A stretch of DNA of 64,000 nt from Neorhizobium galegae. GTDB lineage: Bacteria; Pseudomonadota; Alphaproteobacteria; Rhizobiales; Rhizobiaceae. Location: positions 992,001 through 1,056,000 of the forward strand of contig NZ_CP090096.1 in the NCBI RefSeq assembly GCF_021391675.1, read 5' to 3'. The notes below the pieces were generated by a model. It ran no database searches. It saw only the letters and a program-made list of their open reading frames with translations, and was not told the origin of the DNA. The stretch's first letter is position 1. Every line of letters starts with the position of its first letter. A program made the translations under genes and the position numbers. This document shows, one piece after another, positions 51,163 to 60,815 of this stretch.

Positions 51163-51197
51163 CAATCCCGGGTATGGCATGACCACGCCCGGGATTG
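51163..51197. terminator. Hairpin between convergent genes
   Basis: A perfect 10-bp inverted repeat (CAATCCCGGG at 51163-51172 with CCCGGGATTG at 51188-51197) lies between the 55-residue plus-strand gene and the 3' end of the GH130 gene. It has no clear T-run on either strand, but its location suits a two-way terminator. Confidence 0.55.
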
Positions 51198-51256
51198 AGA
51201 AAGACCGATCGCTGAAGGTTAGCGTGGCTCCTGCCATGGCGGCGGAATGAGATGGC

Positions 51257-52555
51257 TCAGCCGTCGAGCGTTCGCAGAAGATCTGCAATCTTGATCGTCG
51301 AGAAATTCGAATACGTGTCGCATACCGCGTATGGCAGGACGATCTGGTCGTTGTGGCGCATGGCGCCGCAGGTATAGACGACGTTCGGCACATACCCTTC
51401 CCGCTCCGAGGGTTCCGGCCGCACCAGCGGTTCCCGCGAACGGGCGAGGACCTTGGAGGGATCCTGTTTATCGAGCAGCGCCGCGCCGATAGCATATTTG
51501 CGGACGGCGCCGACGCCATGGGTCAGCAGCAGCCAGCCTTCGTCGAGCTCGATCGGCGAGCCGCAATTGCCCATCTGAACGAACTCCCATGGAAACTTGG
51601 GGCCGAGGATCAACTGCCCGCCATTCCAGGTATAGAGATCGTCGGAATAGATGAGGTAGAGGTTCTCGCTATCCTGTCGGCCGATCATCGCGTAGCGGCC
51701 ATCGATCTTGCGGGGAAACAGGCCCATTCCCTTGTTCCTGGCCACGGTGCCTGCGAGTGGGCTCAAGCGGAAAGACACGAAGTCCTTGGTCTCCAGCAGT
51801 TCCGAGCGGATACCCATGCCGTTATAGGCGGTGTAGGTCGCGTAAAATGTCTTCTCTCCGTTGTCCTCGAATTCGACAAATCGAGCGTCCTCGATTCCGT
51901 TCGACTGAGCGGGTGTGATCGGAAAGATGACCCGCTCGCTGATGGACTGTTCGGAACCGAAGCTGACGTCGACCTGCTCGCCTGCCGCAACGAATGTGCG
52001 CGCAGTGACGGTTGGCGTGGAAGCGAGCCGCACCGTCGGATCGATGTCAACGCCACCATCGGTGGCGATCACGCCGGTACGGAATGTCAGGGACGACACG
52101 TGCCCTTCGCCGACGGCACGCAAGCTGAGAACGAAACGCCGGCTCCCCTTTTCCAGACCGGATTGATCCGGATGGGAGACAATACTGGGATTGAATAACG
52201 CAGATGCTTCGAAGGAATATTCATTGAGAAAATACGCGCCAACCAGCTGACGCTGTTTTTTCGTGAAGTTGGCGTGAGGCGCGAATGCCTCTTCCATTTC
52301 CGCGGCCCGATTTTCGAACGTCGCCAGCAGGTTACGGTGGCGGCCCTCGAAATTCTCCAGGACGTCGGCGAGAAGGATTTCCGTCATCTCCAGGTCAAGC
52401 GCCAGAACGCGATCGACGATATGATTTGCCCGCGACTTTTCGGTGGGATTGAGGTCCCTTGGTTCGGTGGCAGGCTTGAAAGGTCGCACGACCACGCGCG
52501 ATGAATCGGGGTGCAGGAAAAGGGCCTGACGGTTCAGAAAAGTTGCTTGTGACAA
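51257..52555 (-). CDS. GH130 family glycosidase/phosphorylase (beta-mannoside phosphorylase-like)
   Basis: The 432-residue protein matches the GH130 family: a five-bladed beta-propeller-like core with 'NPSIVSHPD', 'ISERVIFPITPAQSNGIEDARFV' (aspartate of 'EDARF' is the usual catalytic acid in the family), 'GMGLFPRKIDGRYAMIGRQDSENLYLIYSDDL' region and 'WLLLTHGVG'. GH130 enzymes phosphorolyse or hydrolyse beta-mannosides to release mannose 1-phosphate or mannose. It is cytoplasmic, with no signal peptide. It is 27 bases after the glycosyltransferase gene and in an operon with manA, which supports mannose chemistry. Confidence 0.85.
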   Translation of the reverse strand: MSQATFLNRQALFLHPDSSRVVVRPFKPATEPRDLNPTEKSRANHIVDRVLALDLEMTEILLADVLENFEGRHRNLLATFENRAAEMEEAFAPHANFTKKQRQLVGAYFLNEYSFEASALFNPSIVSHPDQSGLEKGSRRFVLSLRAVGEGHVSSLTFRTGVIATDGGVDIDPTVRLASTPTVTARTFVAAGEQVDVSFGSEQSISERVIFPITPAQSNGIEDARFVEFEDNGEKTFYATYTAYNGMGIRSELLETKDFVSFRLSPLAGTVARNKGMGLFPRKIDGRYAMIGRQDSENLYLIYSDDLYTWNGGQLILGPKFPWEFVQMGNCGSPIELDEGWLLLTHGVGAVRKYAIGAALLDKQDPSKVLARSREPLVRPEPSEREGYVPNVVYTCGAMRHNDQIVLPYAVCDTYSNFSTIKIADLLRTLDG

Positions 52556-52582
52556 AGGAACCTCAATTGATCTGATTGGCGA

Positions 52583-54874
52583 TTAGGCGCAGAGCGCGCG
52601 AAGGAGAGCGGGTTCTGCAGGCTGCTCGCTGACACGGACGAACCTGCGAAACTCCACAAGGGCCAGAAGATAGGAGATTACAGATTCGCCACCCCGATTC
52701 TCGTTGACGCGCAGGCGGTGCAGTCCGTCGCGACAACTGCCCGTGTCGATGTCGACGAGTGTCTGCGAAAGATCGTTGCTGCCGAGAAACCAGGCAAATG
52801 CGCTGATGGCACCGTTTTTCCATTCTGCGCCTTGATCGGCGTGCCAGGCGGCAAGACAGGCCGAGATCGTCGCCGTGGCCTCGAGCGGCTGCTGATCAAA
52901 CTCCTGGGGCGGCTTGCGGATGTCGCCGAAACCATCGGTTCCGATCGGTCGGAAATGCCCCCCCGGCGCTGTCTGCTTTGTCATCAGCCAACGCAGGGTC
53001 CGCACACCCGCAACGACATACGCGGATGTTCCGCTGGCGTGGCCCGTGAGGATCAGCGCCTGGGGCAGGCGTGCATTGTCATAGGAGAGGCCTTCCTCGA
53101 ACCAGGCCCAATCCCCCGTCTCCACACGAACGAGGATATCCATCAGACGGTCTGCGAGAAGACGGCGCATCCGTTTGGCGAAAAGATCCTCTCCCCTTAT
53201 GGCACAATAGCCATTCAGCCCAATGAGGGTGAAAGCCCAGGCGCGCGGTGAGCGAAACATCTCCACCGTCGGCAGAGCTTCCGCGAACAGGGCCGCCGCC
53301 CAGCTACGGCGGGACGCATTGATATCGCTGCGGGCACATTCTCCCAGAGCCCAGAGCGTGCGCCCGTGGCTGTCCTCGGAACCGGTGTCCTCAAGCCATC
53401 TCCGGTCGAAGCCCATGAAGTTGCGAAAATGCTTCTTGTCGGGATTCCACGCGTGTTGCACGAAGGATGCAAATCGGCTCGTCAGCGTCTCCGGTAGAGA
53501 TTTTTCGCCGGACGTGTTGAGGGCGCTCGCCAGAAGCAATGCCCGTGCATTGTCATCGACACAATAACCGTGCGCGCGATCAGGTACCGAATGGACGGCG
53601 TGTTGGAACAGGCCGGTGTCGTCGCACATGGAGAGGAAATAGGTGAGCTGCGTATCCGGCAGAACGGAGACGTCGCGTGTTGGAGCATTTCTCTCCCCGG
53701 CAGCGGTTGCGACGGGTCGTAAATGTCGCTTGGCGGTCTCGAAGACGGCCACATAACGTTCGGCCGTCCTTTGCCACGTCATCGACCGGCTGCTGGCATA
53801 AGCACGCGCACGCATGGCATCACGCCTTGTGTCATCCGTCAGCAATCCCGCGATCTCGGTGCCGATGGCTTTTACATCACCGGACGCAACCAGAATGCCG
53901 CGGCCCTCGGCCAGAAGTTCGCGCGCATGCCAATAGGGTGTCGAAACGACCGCTTTTCCCAAGCCGAAACTGTAAGCCAGGGTGCCCGATGTCATCTGCG
54001 CCTCGTTCAGATAAGGCGTTGCATAGACGTCGCACATGGAAATGAAGTCCAGGAGCTTCGCCTGGTCGACAAACTGGTCTAGGAAAACGACATGGTCTTC
54101 CACGCCGAGCGCCTGCACCCGGTCAATTAGGCTCTCGCGATAGGCCTCGCCCTGATTGCGGATAAGATTGGGGTGGGTCGCACCGAGTACTACATAGACA
54201 GCGTCCGGGCTGCTTTCCAGGATCAGAGGCATCGCATCGATCATCACCTCTATGCCCTTATTGGGCGAAAGCAGTCCGAATGTCAGGATAACCGGCCTAT
54301 CACTGAACCCGAGTTTCGCCTTTGCGAGGTCGGTTTCCGCGAAGGCGATGTCGGGAATCCCATGCGGGATCACTTCGATTTTGTCTGCCGAGGCATCATA
54401 GACCTGACGCAAAAGCGCACGGCCTTTCTCGGCCATGACGATGACCTTTGCTGATGTCTCGATAATCCGCGTCAGAACGCGCCGCTGGGCTGCATTGGGT
54501 TCGGCAAGAACCGTGTGCAGGGTCGTCACGATCGGCATTTTCAGACGCGACATCAGTTCCAGAATATAGCTACCGGCTTCGCCGCCGAAAATTCCGAATT
54601 CATGCTGGAGACAAACTACATCGAATCGTCCGGCATTCAGGGCCTCGGCGGCGCTGATATAATCCTCGAGGTTTTCGTCACGTATTTGAAGCGAGACACT
54701 GGGAGGGTAATCATAGGTATGGCCGTGATCGTTCATTGCCACGATTACCGTCTCCACCTTTGCCGGGGATTTGGAAACCGCCTGTTGAAGATCGCTGGTG
54801 AAAGTCGCGATGCCGCAGCGACGCGGGAGCGAATTGCCGATGAATGCAATTTTCCTGAGTTGGGTCATGGTCAT
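52583..54874 (-). CDS. Glycosyltransferase family 4 protein with large C-terminal helical domain
   Basis: The 763-residue protein has an N-terminal GT-B glycosyltransferase of the GT4 type in residues 1-390 ('RRCGIATFTSDLQQAV', 'LQHEFGIFGGEAGSYILEL', 'TFGLLSPNKGIEVMIDAM' and the nucleotide-sugar region 'YLNEAQMTSGTLAYSFGLGKAVVSTPYWHARE'). Residues 400-763 form a helix-rich domain resembling an alpha/alpha barrel, with 'HGYCVDDNARALLLASAL', 'FRNFMGFDRRWLEDTGSEDSHGR' and 'SYDNARLPQAL'. The two parts suggest transfer of mannose or another sugar coupled with processing of the product. ATG at 54874 overlaps manA; ATG two codons in is an alternative. Confidence 0.85.
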   Translation of the reverse strand: MTMTQLRKIAFIGNSLPRRCGIATFTSDLQQAVSKSPAKVETVIVAMNDHGHTYDYPPSVSLQIRDENLEDYISAAEALNAGRFDVVCLQHEFGIFGGEAGSYILELMSRLKMPIVTTLHTVLAEPNAAQRRVLTRIIETSAKVIVMAEKGRALLRQVYDASADKIEVIPHGIPDIAFAETDLAKAKLGFSDRPVILTFGLLSPNKGIEVMIDAMPLILESSPDAVYVVLGATHPNLIRNQGEAYRESLIDRVQALGVEDHVVFLDQFVDQAKLLDFISMCDVYATPYLNEAQMTSGTLAYSFGLGKAVVSTPYWHARELLAEGRGILVASGDVKAIGTEIAGLLTDDTRRDAMRARAYASSRSMTWQRTAERYVAVFETAKRHLRPVATAAGERNAPTRDVSVLPDTQLTYFLSMCDDTGLFQHAVHSVPDRAHGYCVDDNARALLLASALNTSGEKSLPETLTSRFASFVQHAWNPDKKHFRNFMGFDRRWLEDTGSEDSHGRTLWALGECARSDINASRRSWAAALFAEALPTVEMFRSPRAWAFTLIGLNGYCAIRGEDLFAKRMRRLLADRLMDILVRVETGDWAWFEEGLSYDNARLPQALILTGHASGTSAYVVAGVRTLRWLMTKQTAPGGHFRPIGTDGFGDIRKPPQEFDQQPLEATATISACLAAWHADQGAEWKNGAISAFAWFLGSNDLSQTLVDIDTGSCRDGLHRLRVNENRGGESVISYLLALVEFRRFVRVSEQPAEPALLRALCA

Positions 54875-55821
54875 GCCTCCGTTGAGCGGAATGGCAAGCC
54901 CGCCGATTGTTGGTGGTGAATGAGTGCCTGTTCAAGATGCCGGGTCGCTGGCTTGGTGGCGCGTACGTCGAGATTGCGTAGCAGGCCGGGCCTTGGTTCC
55001 GCGTCGGCATAGGCAAACAGGGCGGTCAGTCCCTTGCTCCCGGCCTTGATATGGGTGTGCGAAGCGTCGGCAAACAACGCATCTCCGATGCCGGCATAAG
55101 CCGTCCCGACGTCTATCTCACCCGCGATGACCAGCACCCAAGTTTCGCATTCCGCGTTCAACTCCCAGTTCGAGTCTGCCGGAAGGTTGACCCGTTCGAG
55201 GACAAAGAAAGGGCAGGAGACCAGTTGTGTCCTGACCTCTGTGAGGTCCACCGGAATTGCCTGTGCCTTCGCCGGCTCTAAATCCGCAGCCGCGACGGCC
55301 TGCTCCACATGCAGTTCGCGCTTGCGGCCATAGTCGAAAAGACGAAATGTCGTATCGCTTCTCTGCTGAATCTCCGCGACAACGAGCCCGGCGCCAATGG
55401 CATGAATGGTTCCGGCCGGGACGAAAATGATGTCGCCCGCGATGGCATTTCGCCAATCCACGATATCGGCGACGGATCCATCAAGGATCGCATGGCGCAG
55501 TTCCGGCTGCGTCAACCTCCTCTTCAACCCGACGGCAACCTGAGCGCCCGGTTCCGCTGAAAGGATATACCATGCTTCGGTCTTTCCGTTTCCCATGCCT
55601 AGCGATTGCGCAAGGCCGTCGTCGGGATGGACCTGGATCGACAGGGCTTCTTTTGTGAAGAGCAGCTTGAGAAGCAGAGCAGGATCGGGCGCCTGCGCGT
55701 CGGCGCGCTCGAACCAAATTTCGCCGATCGCGTCGTCGTGGCGTGTCTTCGTCCAGGGCTGGAGATCGTGGCTGCCCCAGGGTTTGCGCGCAACCCGCAC
55801 ACCGGCCTGTTCGATTACCAT
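54871..55821 (-). CDS. manA: Mannose-6-phosphate isomerase, class I
   Basis: The 316-residue cupin-fold protein has the type I isomerase zinc region: 'PWGSHDLQPW' near residue 15, 'KLLFTKEALSIQVHPDD' near 70 (histidine of 'QVHPDD'), 'FVPAGTIHAIGAG' near 150 and 'RLFDYGRKRELHVEQA'. It interconverts mannose 6-phosphate and fructose 6-phosphate. It is the first gene of the manA-GT4-GH130 operon and overlaps the glycosyltransferase by 4 bases, suggesting that it feeds GDP-mannose or mannose precursors to the pathway, or recovers mannose released by GH130. Confidence 0.88.
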   Translation of the reverse strand: MVIEQAGVRVARKPWGSHDLQPWTKTRHDDAIGEIWFERADAQAPDPALLLKLLFTKEALSIQVHPDDGLAQSLGMGNGKTEAWYILSAEPGAQVAVGLKRRLTQPELRHAILDGSVADIVDWRNAIAGDIIFVPAGTIHAIGAGLVVAEIQQRSDTTFRLFDYGRKRELHVEQAVAAADLEPAKAQAIPVDLTEVRTQLVSCPFFVLERVNLPADSNWELNAECETWVLVIAGEIDVGTAYAGIGDALFADASHTHIKAGSKGLTALFAYADAEPRPGLLRNLDVRATKPATRHLEQALIHHQQSAGLPFRSTEA

Positions 55822-56825
55822 TGTGGAACTCCTTCATCGTACCGCTAAGACCGGGTCGATCTGAGGTCGGAGTATCCTGCTGGGGTGGCGGACAGTCCGT
55901 GGGGACTGATCTGAATCAGGCCAAAAAGATTACGGTCAGCCTGCGATTGCTTAGATCGGAACGATTTCAAGAAAGAAGAAAAATAAATAAACTCGAAATC
56001 TGACTCAATATTTTTCGATCCGCATTTTCATATAATCGCAAATCTCAAAAAATGCAATGGCATGCGATCTTCCAGACAATCTAAAAGTGGGGACAATATT
56101 TTGATATAGTTGGAAATTCTTGCGAATGACAATCATAAATTTGAAGATGTATTTATTGCTTTCGAATAAGAATTAGCGCTTATCTGAAAGACGATCGAGG
56201 ATCAGATGTTCGTACTAAGCCTCGGATTGCCGCTCCCTATTCAGATCGTGATATTGGCTGCCAAGAGGCGCTGGAGCAGGCCCTTCTCGATCTTGCAGAG
56301 GGTTACCCCCTGACATCGTGGCGTAAACGGCCGGTAGCAGTCTTCCTCCGGTACTGAAGGGCTTGCACTGCGCGCGGAAAACGTTGGCTGGGCGGTCGAA
56401 CTGACGCAGAACCTGCTGGATGAGATGTCACTCATGTAGGCCGGCCGCAAATGGTTCAATATTTGGCGTTGGACTTGTCGGCCGCCACGTGAGCTAATCT
56501 GAGTCGATCGTTGATGTCTTGTCCCCTTCGGCACCAACGTATTCGTCACCTACTGGTTGAGCTTTGCGGCGATGATTGGGACGTGACGACTTCTTCCCAT
56601 GGAGTGACACCACTGTTCTTCTAGTCACCGTCCGAGTGAGGCTGATATGCACTGCAATTTCTAAACAGAAATCGCAGTCTCGACGAAGCGAAACGTGCGA
56701 TCTCAACACGTTCGACAGGTCGCGCGCGGCCGTTCAGCAGGCGGTGATCAGAGCCTATGAAGACAATCGCCGCTCGCGCCACCCCTGCATGCGAGACCCT
56801 TGATGGGCCCTAGGAGAAATTCTCC
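55822..56825. other. About 1 kb of A/T-rich sequence without a convincing gene
   Basis: The stretch includes the manA promoter. Base composition is lower in G+C between about 55980 and 56200 than anywhere else in the window, then returns to normal. Short frames on both strands (for example 56241-56549 minus and 56576-56803 plus, whose end reads 'AVQQAVIRAYEDNRRSRHP') lack start signals or family matches. It may contain worn-down gene remnants. Confidence 0.4.
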
Positions 56826-57035
56826 ATGATAAAATTCGAAGCCGTACAACCACGTTTGGACGGACCACGAGCCGCAGTTTACGAGTTTGCGAAAAAATAC
56901 CGATTGGGTGAGGTGGAAGCTGAGCGGCTTTTTCTCAAGCTTGGTGCTTCGGCAACGCAGGTCGCTATGCTCGCGGAGGCCAAGTTTCCTGCTCCGGAAT
57001 TCGGAAGACCGACCAACAAGGCTAAAATATCATGA
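56826..57035 (+). CDS. Small hypothetical protein, first gene of a two-gene operon
   Basis: The 69-residue protein is mainly helical: 'VYEFAKKYRLGEVEAERLFLKLGASATQVAMLAEA' and a basic tail 'FGRPTNKAKIS'. I recognise no domain. TAGGAGAAATTCTCC directly precedes the ATG, giving a good ribosome site that is also a short inverted repeat. Its 3' end overlaps the next gene by 4 bases, so the two are coupled. Confidence 0.6.
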   Translation: MIKFEAVQPRLDGPRAAVYEFAKKYRLGEVEAERLFLKLGASATQVAMLAEAKFPAPEFGRPTNKAKIS

Positions 57036-57598
57036 AGCCGACCGCGTTTGATGGACAGGTTGTGAATATCGCCGAGAGTTCACACCCGGTGGAGGCTCTT
57101 GGCAACCGCCCGATGGTCAAATCGGCGGGAGACCCCGCCACTGGCCTGAAACAGCGCATCGCGGCCACGGTAAATGCTGCTCGAGCGCAAAGAGAAGCCG
57201 AACTGCAGCAGGCCTCGGATCGCGCGAACGCGGAGCGACGGGAAATACAGCAAAAGGCAAAGAACGCATTGCTGTTGCTTCTGAGCGACGACGTCATAAA
57301 TTCCATCATCGGTAAACATGCCGGTCTGGGCGAACTTTATGCCGGAACGATCCAAGTGACCAAGCGTGGAGTTGAACTCATCAGGAGCGGCGGAGCGGGA
57401 GCATCGCATATGATGGGTGACAGGCTCGACCTCAGATTTGACGGAGGCATTCTGCAGGCTGGCCAACAACTGAAATCGCTCGAATTTCAAAGTCGCGTAC
57501 TGGAACTGCAGACGCATGGCATCAGGGTTGACGGCGTGTATGACGCTTCGGCACAAGCCATTTTGATTACGTTCGACTATGAGAATGCGGTTGGCTGA
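57032..57598 (+). CDS. Hypothetical protein with central coiled coil
   Basis: The 188-residue protein has a helical central section at residues 43-80 ('QRIAATVNAARAQREAELQQASDRANAERREIQQKA' region), a glycine-rich segment 'SGGAGASHMMGDRLDLRFDGG' and a C-terminal strand-rich end 'VYDASAQAILITFDYENAVG'. No family is recognised. ATG at 57032 overlaps the upstream stop. A role as partner of the 69-residue protein is likely; the function is unknown. Confidence 0.65.
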   Translation: MKPTAFDGQVVNIAESSHPVEALGNRPMVKSAGDPATGLKQRIAATVNAARAQREAELQQASDRANAERREIQQKAKNALLLLLSDDVINSIIGKHAGLGELYAGTIQVTKRGVELIRSGGAGASHMMGDRLDLRFDGGILQAGQQLKSLEFQSRVLELQTHGIRVDGVYDASAQAILITFDYENAVG

Positions 57599-57773
57599 CG
57601 CCTGATCTAGCTCGGGTCTGGCCATCGGCAACGGGAGATTGATGTTGGGATGGCACACGCGCGACGATCCCTGAAGACACTCATCACCGCGGTTGATACC
57701 CGAGAGATTAGTGCCGCGGGTTGTACCCGGGAACAAGGGCGAAGTCAGGAGGAACAGCCAAGCACACGCTGCG

Positions 57774-58040
57774 CTAAGCAAGAACATATGCCTCAATGGC
57801 GGCTGCTATGAATGCCTCGCGAGCTATGGAGCTTGAACGGCTATGGAAGAGAGCGCCCTCGCACGCTTGCTTTGCTGCCTGATACTGTTTATCGCGCTCA
57901 TGCGGCCAACGTCTTTCAAGAAATTCCAGCGCGTCCGCGGCGTTCTCAATCATTTCAGGCGAACCGTAACCGATGCGAACGGCAACGGGCGTGCTCCATT
58001 GAACGCCCGCTATGTAGGCCGGTATCCGCTTCCACGGCAT
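57774..58040 (-). CDS. DUF982 domain protein
   Basis: The 88-residue protein matches the DUF982 pattern, found mostly in rhizobia: an N-terminal 'W..PV.V' strand ('VQWSTPVAVRIGYGSPEMI'), then 'ALEFLERRWPHERDKQYQAAKQACEGAL' region and 'AREAFIAAAIEAYVLA'. Members are small, usually in many copies per genome, and have no known function. GGAGGA lies about six bases before the ATG at 58040. Confidence 0.8.
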   Translation of the reverse strand: MPWKRIPAYIAGVQWSTPVAVRIGYGSPEMIENAADALEFLERRWPHERDKQYQAAKQACEGALFHSRSSSIAREAFIAAAIEAYVLA

Positions 58041-58453
58041 GATAGTCCTCCTCCCAGCACAATGCTGGAGGTGGCACGACGCGCTCATTCCCGCCACTTA
58101 GCAACAACAATCGGATGTTTGCATCCGCCTCGCGGCTACCCAAATTGGCGGACGCCCTCGCCGGCGGGTGCAGGGTGAAAAGTTGCCTGGCTCCAGCTTG
58201 AGAAACGCCGTGAAGGGGAGAACCCCCAATTCACCCCAACGCCACCAACCGAACCACGCTGAATTGACGAGACCGGGCCGGGCAAAGTCGGATCCTTGCG
58301 CTCTGGCAGCGTTACTGGCGAAGAAGGCCCCGGATGCGGAACGCGTTGACTTCGAGACTGCTGCTCTGTCGGTCCGGATGAACGAGAGCGATGAGAACGA
58401 CGCGCGCCGCTTAGAACTGCAACGTCTATAAATGACTATAATAAATGACGCTG
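58041..58453. other. Gene-free stretch between DUF982 gene and the AbrB-type gene
   Basis: A plus-strand frame at 58168-58431 gives 87 charged residues, but I see no domain match and no clear ribosome site, so I do not call it. The rest holds the DUF982 promoter and the 3' flank of the opposing operon. Confidence 0.35.
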
Positions 58454-59518
58454 TCAGATACGGGCGAGCTTCAAAAGTTGCAGCAAGGTGCGCGCTATTG
58501 GTGGGCCGAACACTATTACCGCGAACAGGCGCGTGGTTTGCAGCACCATGATGAACGACATGTCAGACCCGGTCGAAAGAGCGACCAGCGCAATCGAATC
58601 GATCGACCCGGGAACGGTTGCGAGGACCGAGCTCATGAGATCCGATCCTGACACCAGGGACAGAACAACGCCCGAAACGCCGCAAAGCACCAGCAGCAGA
58701 ACAACGGTAAGGACCAGCATTGGCAACGCTTTCGCTCCGACCCTGACAATCTCGGGTGTGAAACGCAATCCGGTTTGAGCCCCAAGGAAGAAGAAGGCGG
58801 CGGTGACAAGCCAATGCGGCACGGTATATGCGATCCCGTTCAGACACAGAACGCCACCGACAAGGATCGGTACCAATGATGCGCCGGCGGGTATCCGTTT
58901 GAGCCATTTCCCCGTCGCGACACCCAACGCGCCCAGTAGAAGCGTCGGCACGATGGCCAAGGCAGGCTGACCCGGCTCCGCGGCAGCATGAGGTAACGCA
59001 GGCCCGACCAAAACCGCACCGAACGCGACCATCGCAGCGATGACCATGAGGAGGCGCAGGATCTGGATAAAGGCGACCATTCTGCTGTCGAGGCCGCGGT
59101 CGTGGGCAAGTGCTATCATCGTCCCAGCCATGCCCGGCATGAAACCCCACATGGCGACTTCGCGATCAAGCCCTGTCAGGCGGGTCGCGACCAGTCCGGC
59201 TGCGCAGGCAAACACCAGCGTCAGGATGACGAACAGCAAAACGACCGGCCACATTTGCGTCGTCATCGCCAGGATCTGCGGATTGATGTTCAAGCCGATC
59301 AGCGCCCCTGCAATGGCCTGCCCAAATTGATACGTCGGCGCGGTGACGCGTATCGCCATGCCCCTCATTCCCAGGATCGCCGCCCAAATAAGCGGTCCGA
59401 GCAGAAGAGCGGCAGGGACATGCAAAAACTCCATGCCGAGCCCCAGAGCGACGCCGCCGACAACAAGCAGCCCCCATTGCAGCGCATGGGGCAAGCGCCC
59501 GAGATCACTAAGAAGCAT
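58454..59518 (-). CDS. AbrB-family (AbrB_dup) integral membrane protein
   Basis: The 354-residue protein has about nine to ten hydrophobic segments and a two-repeat plan: 'LGLGMEFLHVPAALLLGPLIWAAILG' in the first half and 'GVATGKWLKRIPAGASLVPILVGGVL' in the second. This is the AbrB duplication family (COG3180), labelled regulator or ammonia-monooxygenase-related in databases although it looks like a transporter. ATG at 59518 overlaps the amidase gene by 11 bases. It closes the amidase operon and may export or import a reaction product such as ammonium or an acid; this is inference. Confidence 0.78.
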   Translation of the reverse strand: MLLSDLGRLPHALQWGLLVVGGVALGLGMEFLHVPAALLLGPLIWAAILGMRGMAIRVTAPTYQFGQAIAGALIGLNINPQILAMTTQMWPVVLLFVILTLVFACAAGLVATRLTGLDREVAMWGFMPGMAGTMIALAHDRGLDSRMVAFIQILRLLMVIAAMVAFGAVLVGPALPHAAAEPGQPALAIVPTLLLGALGVATGKWLKRIPAGASLVPILVGGVLCLNGIAYTVPHWLVTAAFFFLGAQTGLRFTPEIVRVGAKALPMLVLTVVLLLVLCGVSGVVLSLVSGSDLMSSVLATVPGSIDSIALVALSTGSDMSFIMVLQTTRLFAVIVFGPPIARTLLQLLKLARI

Positions 59519-60815
59519 GAGGTATTGCAATTCTTTCGGGCCGTACCACGACATCCGCCAGGCGCAGGATATCTTCGATAGCGGCAGCACAGGCAAGGAG
59601 TCTTGCATCGTCGCCGGGACGCGCAACGAGCTGAATTCCGATCGGCAATCCGGACGGTCCGAGGCCGGCGGGGATCGAGAGAGAGGGGGTCCCCAGAAGC
59701 GTCCAGCGGATGTTATAGGCTGCCGCTCCCGTTGCACCGAGGCCGATGGGTGCCTCGCCGGGAGCCGCCTGGGTGATCAGCAGGTCGCAGTCCCCGAAAA
59801 GACTGTCGAGATCGGCCATGGCTGAATCCCGCTTGTTGATCCCCGCACGCCAGCGCTCGAAGGTTATTCCCTCGTGGCGGGCAAAGAACTCATGCGAGCG
59901 CGGTTTTAGAAGGCCCCAGTGCAGATCACGCTCTGGGCCGAGTGCGGCGGAGGCCTCCCAGGCAAAGACATCGGCCTGCGCCTGACCGAGATCGTCCCAC
60001 CAATCCGGTTTAGCGAGCGTCTCGACGCCCCCCAGGATTCCGGCGACGTTGTCGAGTATGTCCATTGAGGCGGTCGATGGCGTGTCTGCCAGATCATATG
60101 CGAATAGGCCAACGCGCGGCAGCTCAATGGTGTCATCCGTCAGCGCAAGGTCATTCCTGCGTGCAAGGACCGAGGCGAAGAGGGCGCAATCGCGGACATC
60201 GCGGGCCATCACCCCGACGATATCCAGGCTCTCCGCCAAAGGCTTCACGCCCGTTCGGTCGATGAGGCCACGGCTCGCCTTGTACCCGACGACCCCGCAG
60301 AACGACGCGGGACGCACCGTTGAGCCGGATGTCTGCGTGCCGAATGCAAGCGGGAAAAAACCGGCTGCAAGCCCAGCCGCGGACCCGGAAGAGGAGCCGC
60401 CTGGCGACCGTGCCGGATCGAAGGGGTTGCATGTCGGACCGGGTGCCGCACTTGCGAATTCCGTCGTCACCGTCTTGCCGAGCGCGATGCCCCCCGCCAT
60501 GCGTGTGAGATGGACCGCGCTTGCGTCCCGCACCGGACGCGACCCCGCATAGGCGGCGGAGCCGTAACCTGTCGGCATGTCGACCGTGTCGAACACATCC
60601 TTGATCCCGAACGGGACGCCCGCAAGCGGGCCTTGCACGGCAGCTTCCGCCCCGGCGCGCGCTGCATCCGGATCCAGCCATGCAAAGGCATTCAGCTGAG
60701 GCTCCAGTCTGGCGATGTGGTCGAGATAGGCATCGGTGACGTCATGGGGATGTAGGCTCCCGCTGGCTACATCTGCGGCTATCTTGCGCGCCGTCATCGT
60801 CATCGGGTCGATCAT
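59508..60815 (-). CDS. Amidase (amidase signature family)
   Basis: The 435-residue protein has the amidase signature triad: Lys in 'GVPFGIKDVFDT' (about residue 75), first Ser in 'GTQTSGSTVRPASF' and nucleophile Ser in the glycine/serine-rich 'SPGGSSSGSAAGLAAG' region. Family members hydrolyse amides, including allophanate, indoleacetamide and glutaminyl-tRNA substrates. ATG at 60815 overlaps the upstream amidase gene by 4 bases. Two amidases in tandem with an isochorismatase-fold hydrolase suggest stepwise breakdown of an amide or ureido compound. Confidence 0.88.
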   Translation of the reverse strand: MIDPMTMTARKIAADVASGSLHPHDVTDAYLDHIARLEPQLNAFAWLDPDAARAGAEAAVQGPLAGVPFGIKDVFDTVDMPTGYGSAAYAGSRPVRDASAVHLTRMAGGIALGKTVTTEFASAAPGPTCNPFDPARSPGGSSSGSAAGLAAGFFPLAFGTQTSGSTVRPASFCGVVGYKASRGLIDRTGVKPLAESLDIVGVMARDVRDCALFASVLARRNDLALTDDTIELPRVGLFAYDLADTPSTASMDILDNVAGILGGVETLAKPDWWDDLGQAQADVFAWEASAALGPERDLHWGLLKPRSHEFFARHEGITFERWRAGINKRDSAMADLDSLFGDCDLLITQAAPGEAPIGLGATGAAAYNIRWTLLGTPSLSIPAGLGPSGLPIGIQLVARPGDDARLLACAAAIEDILRLADVVVRPERIAIPHAS

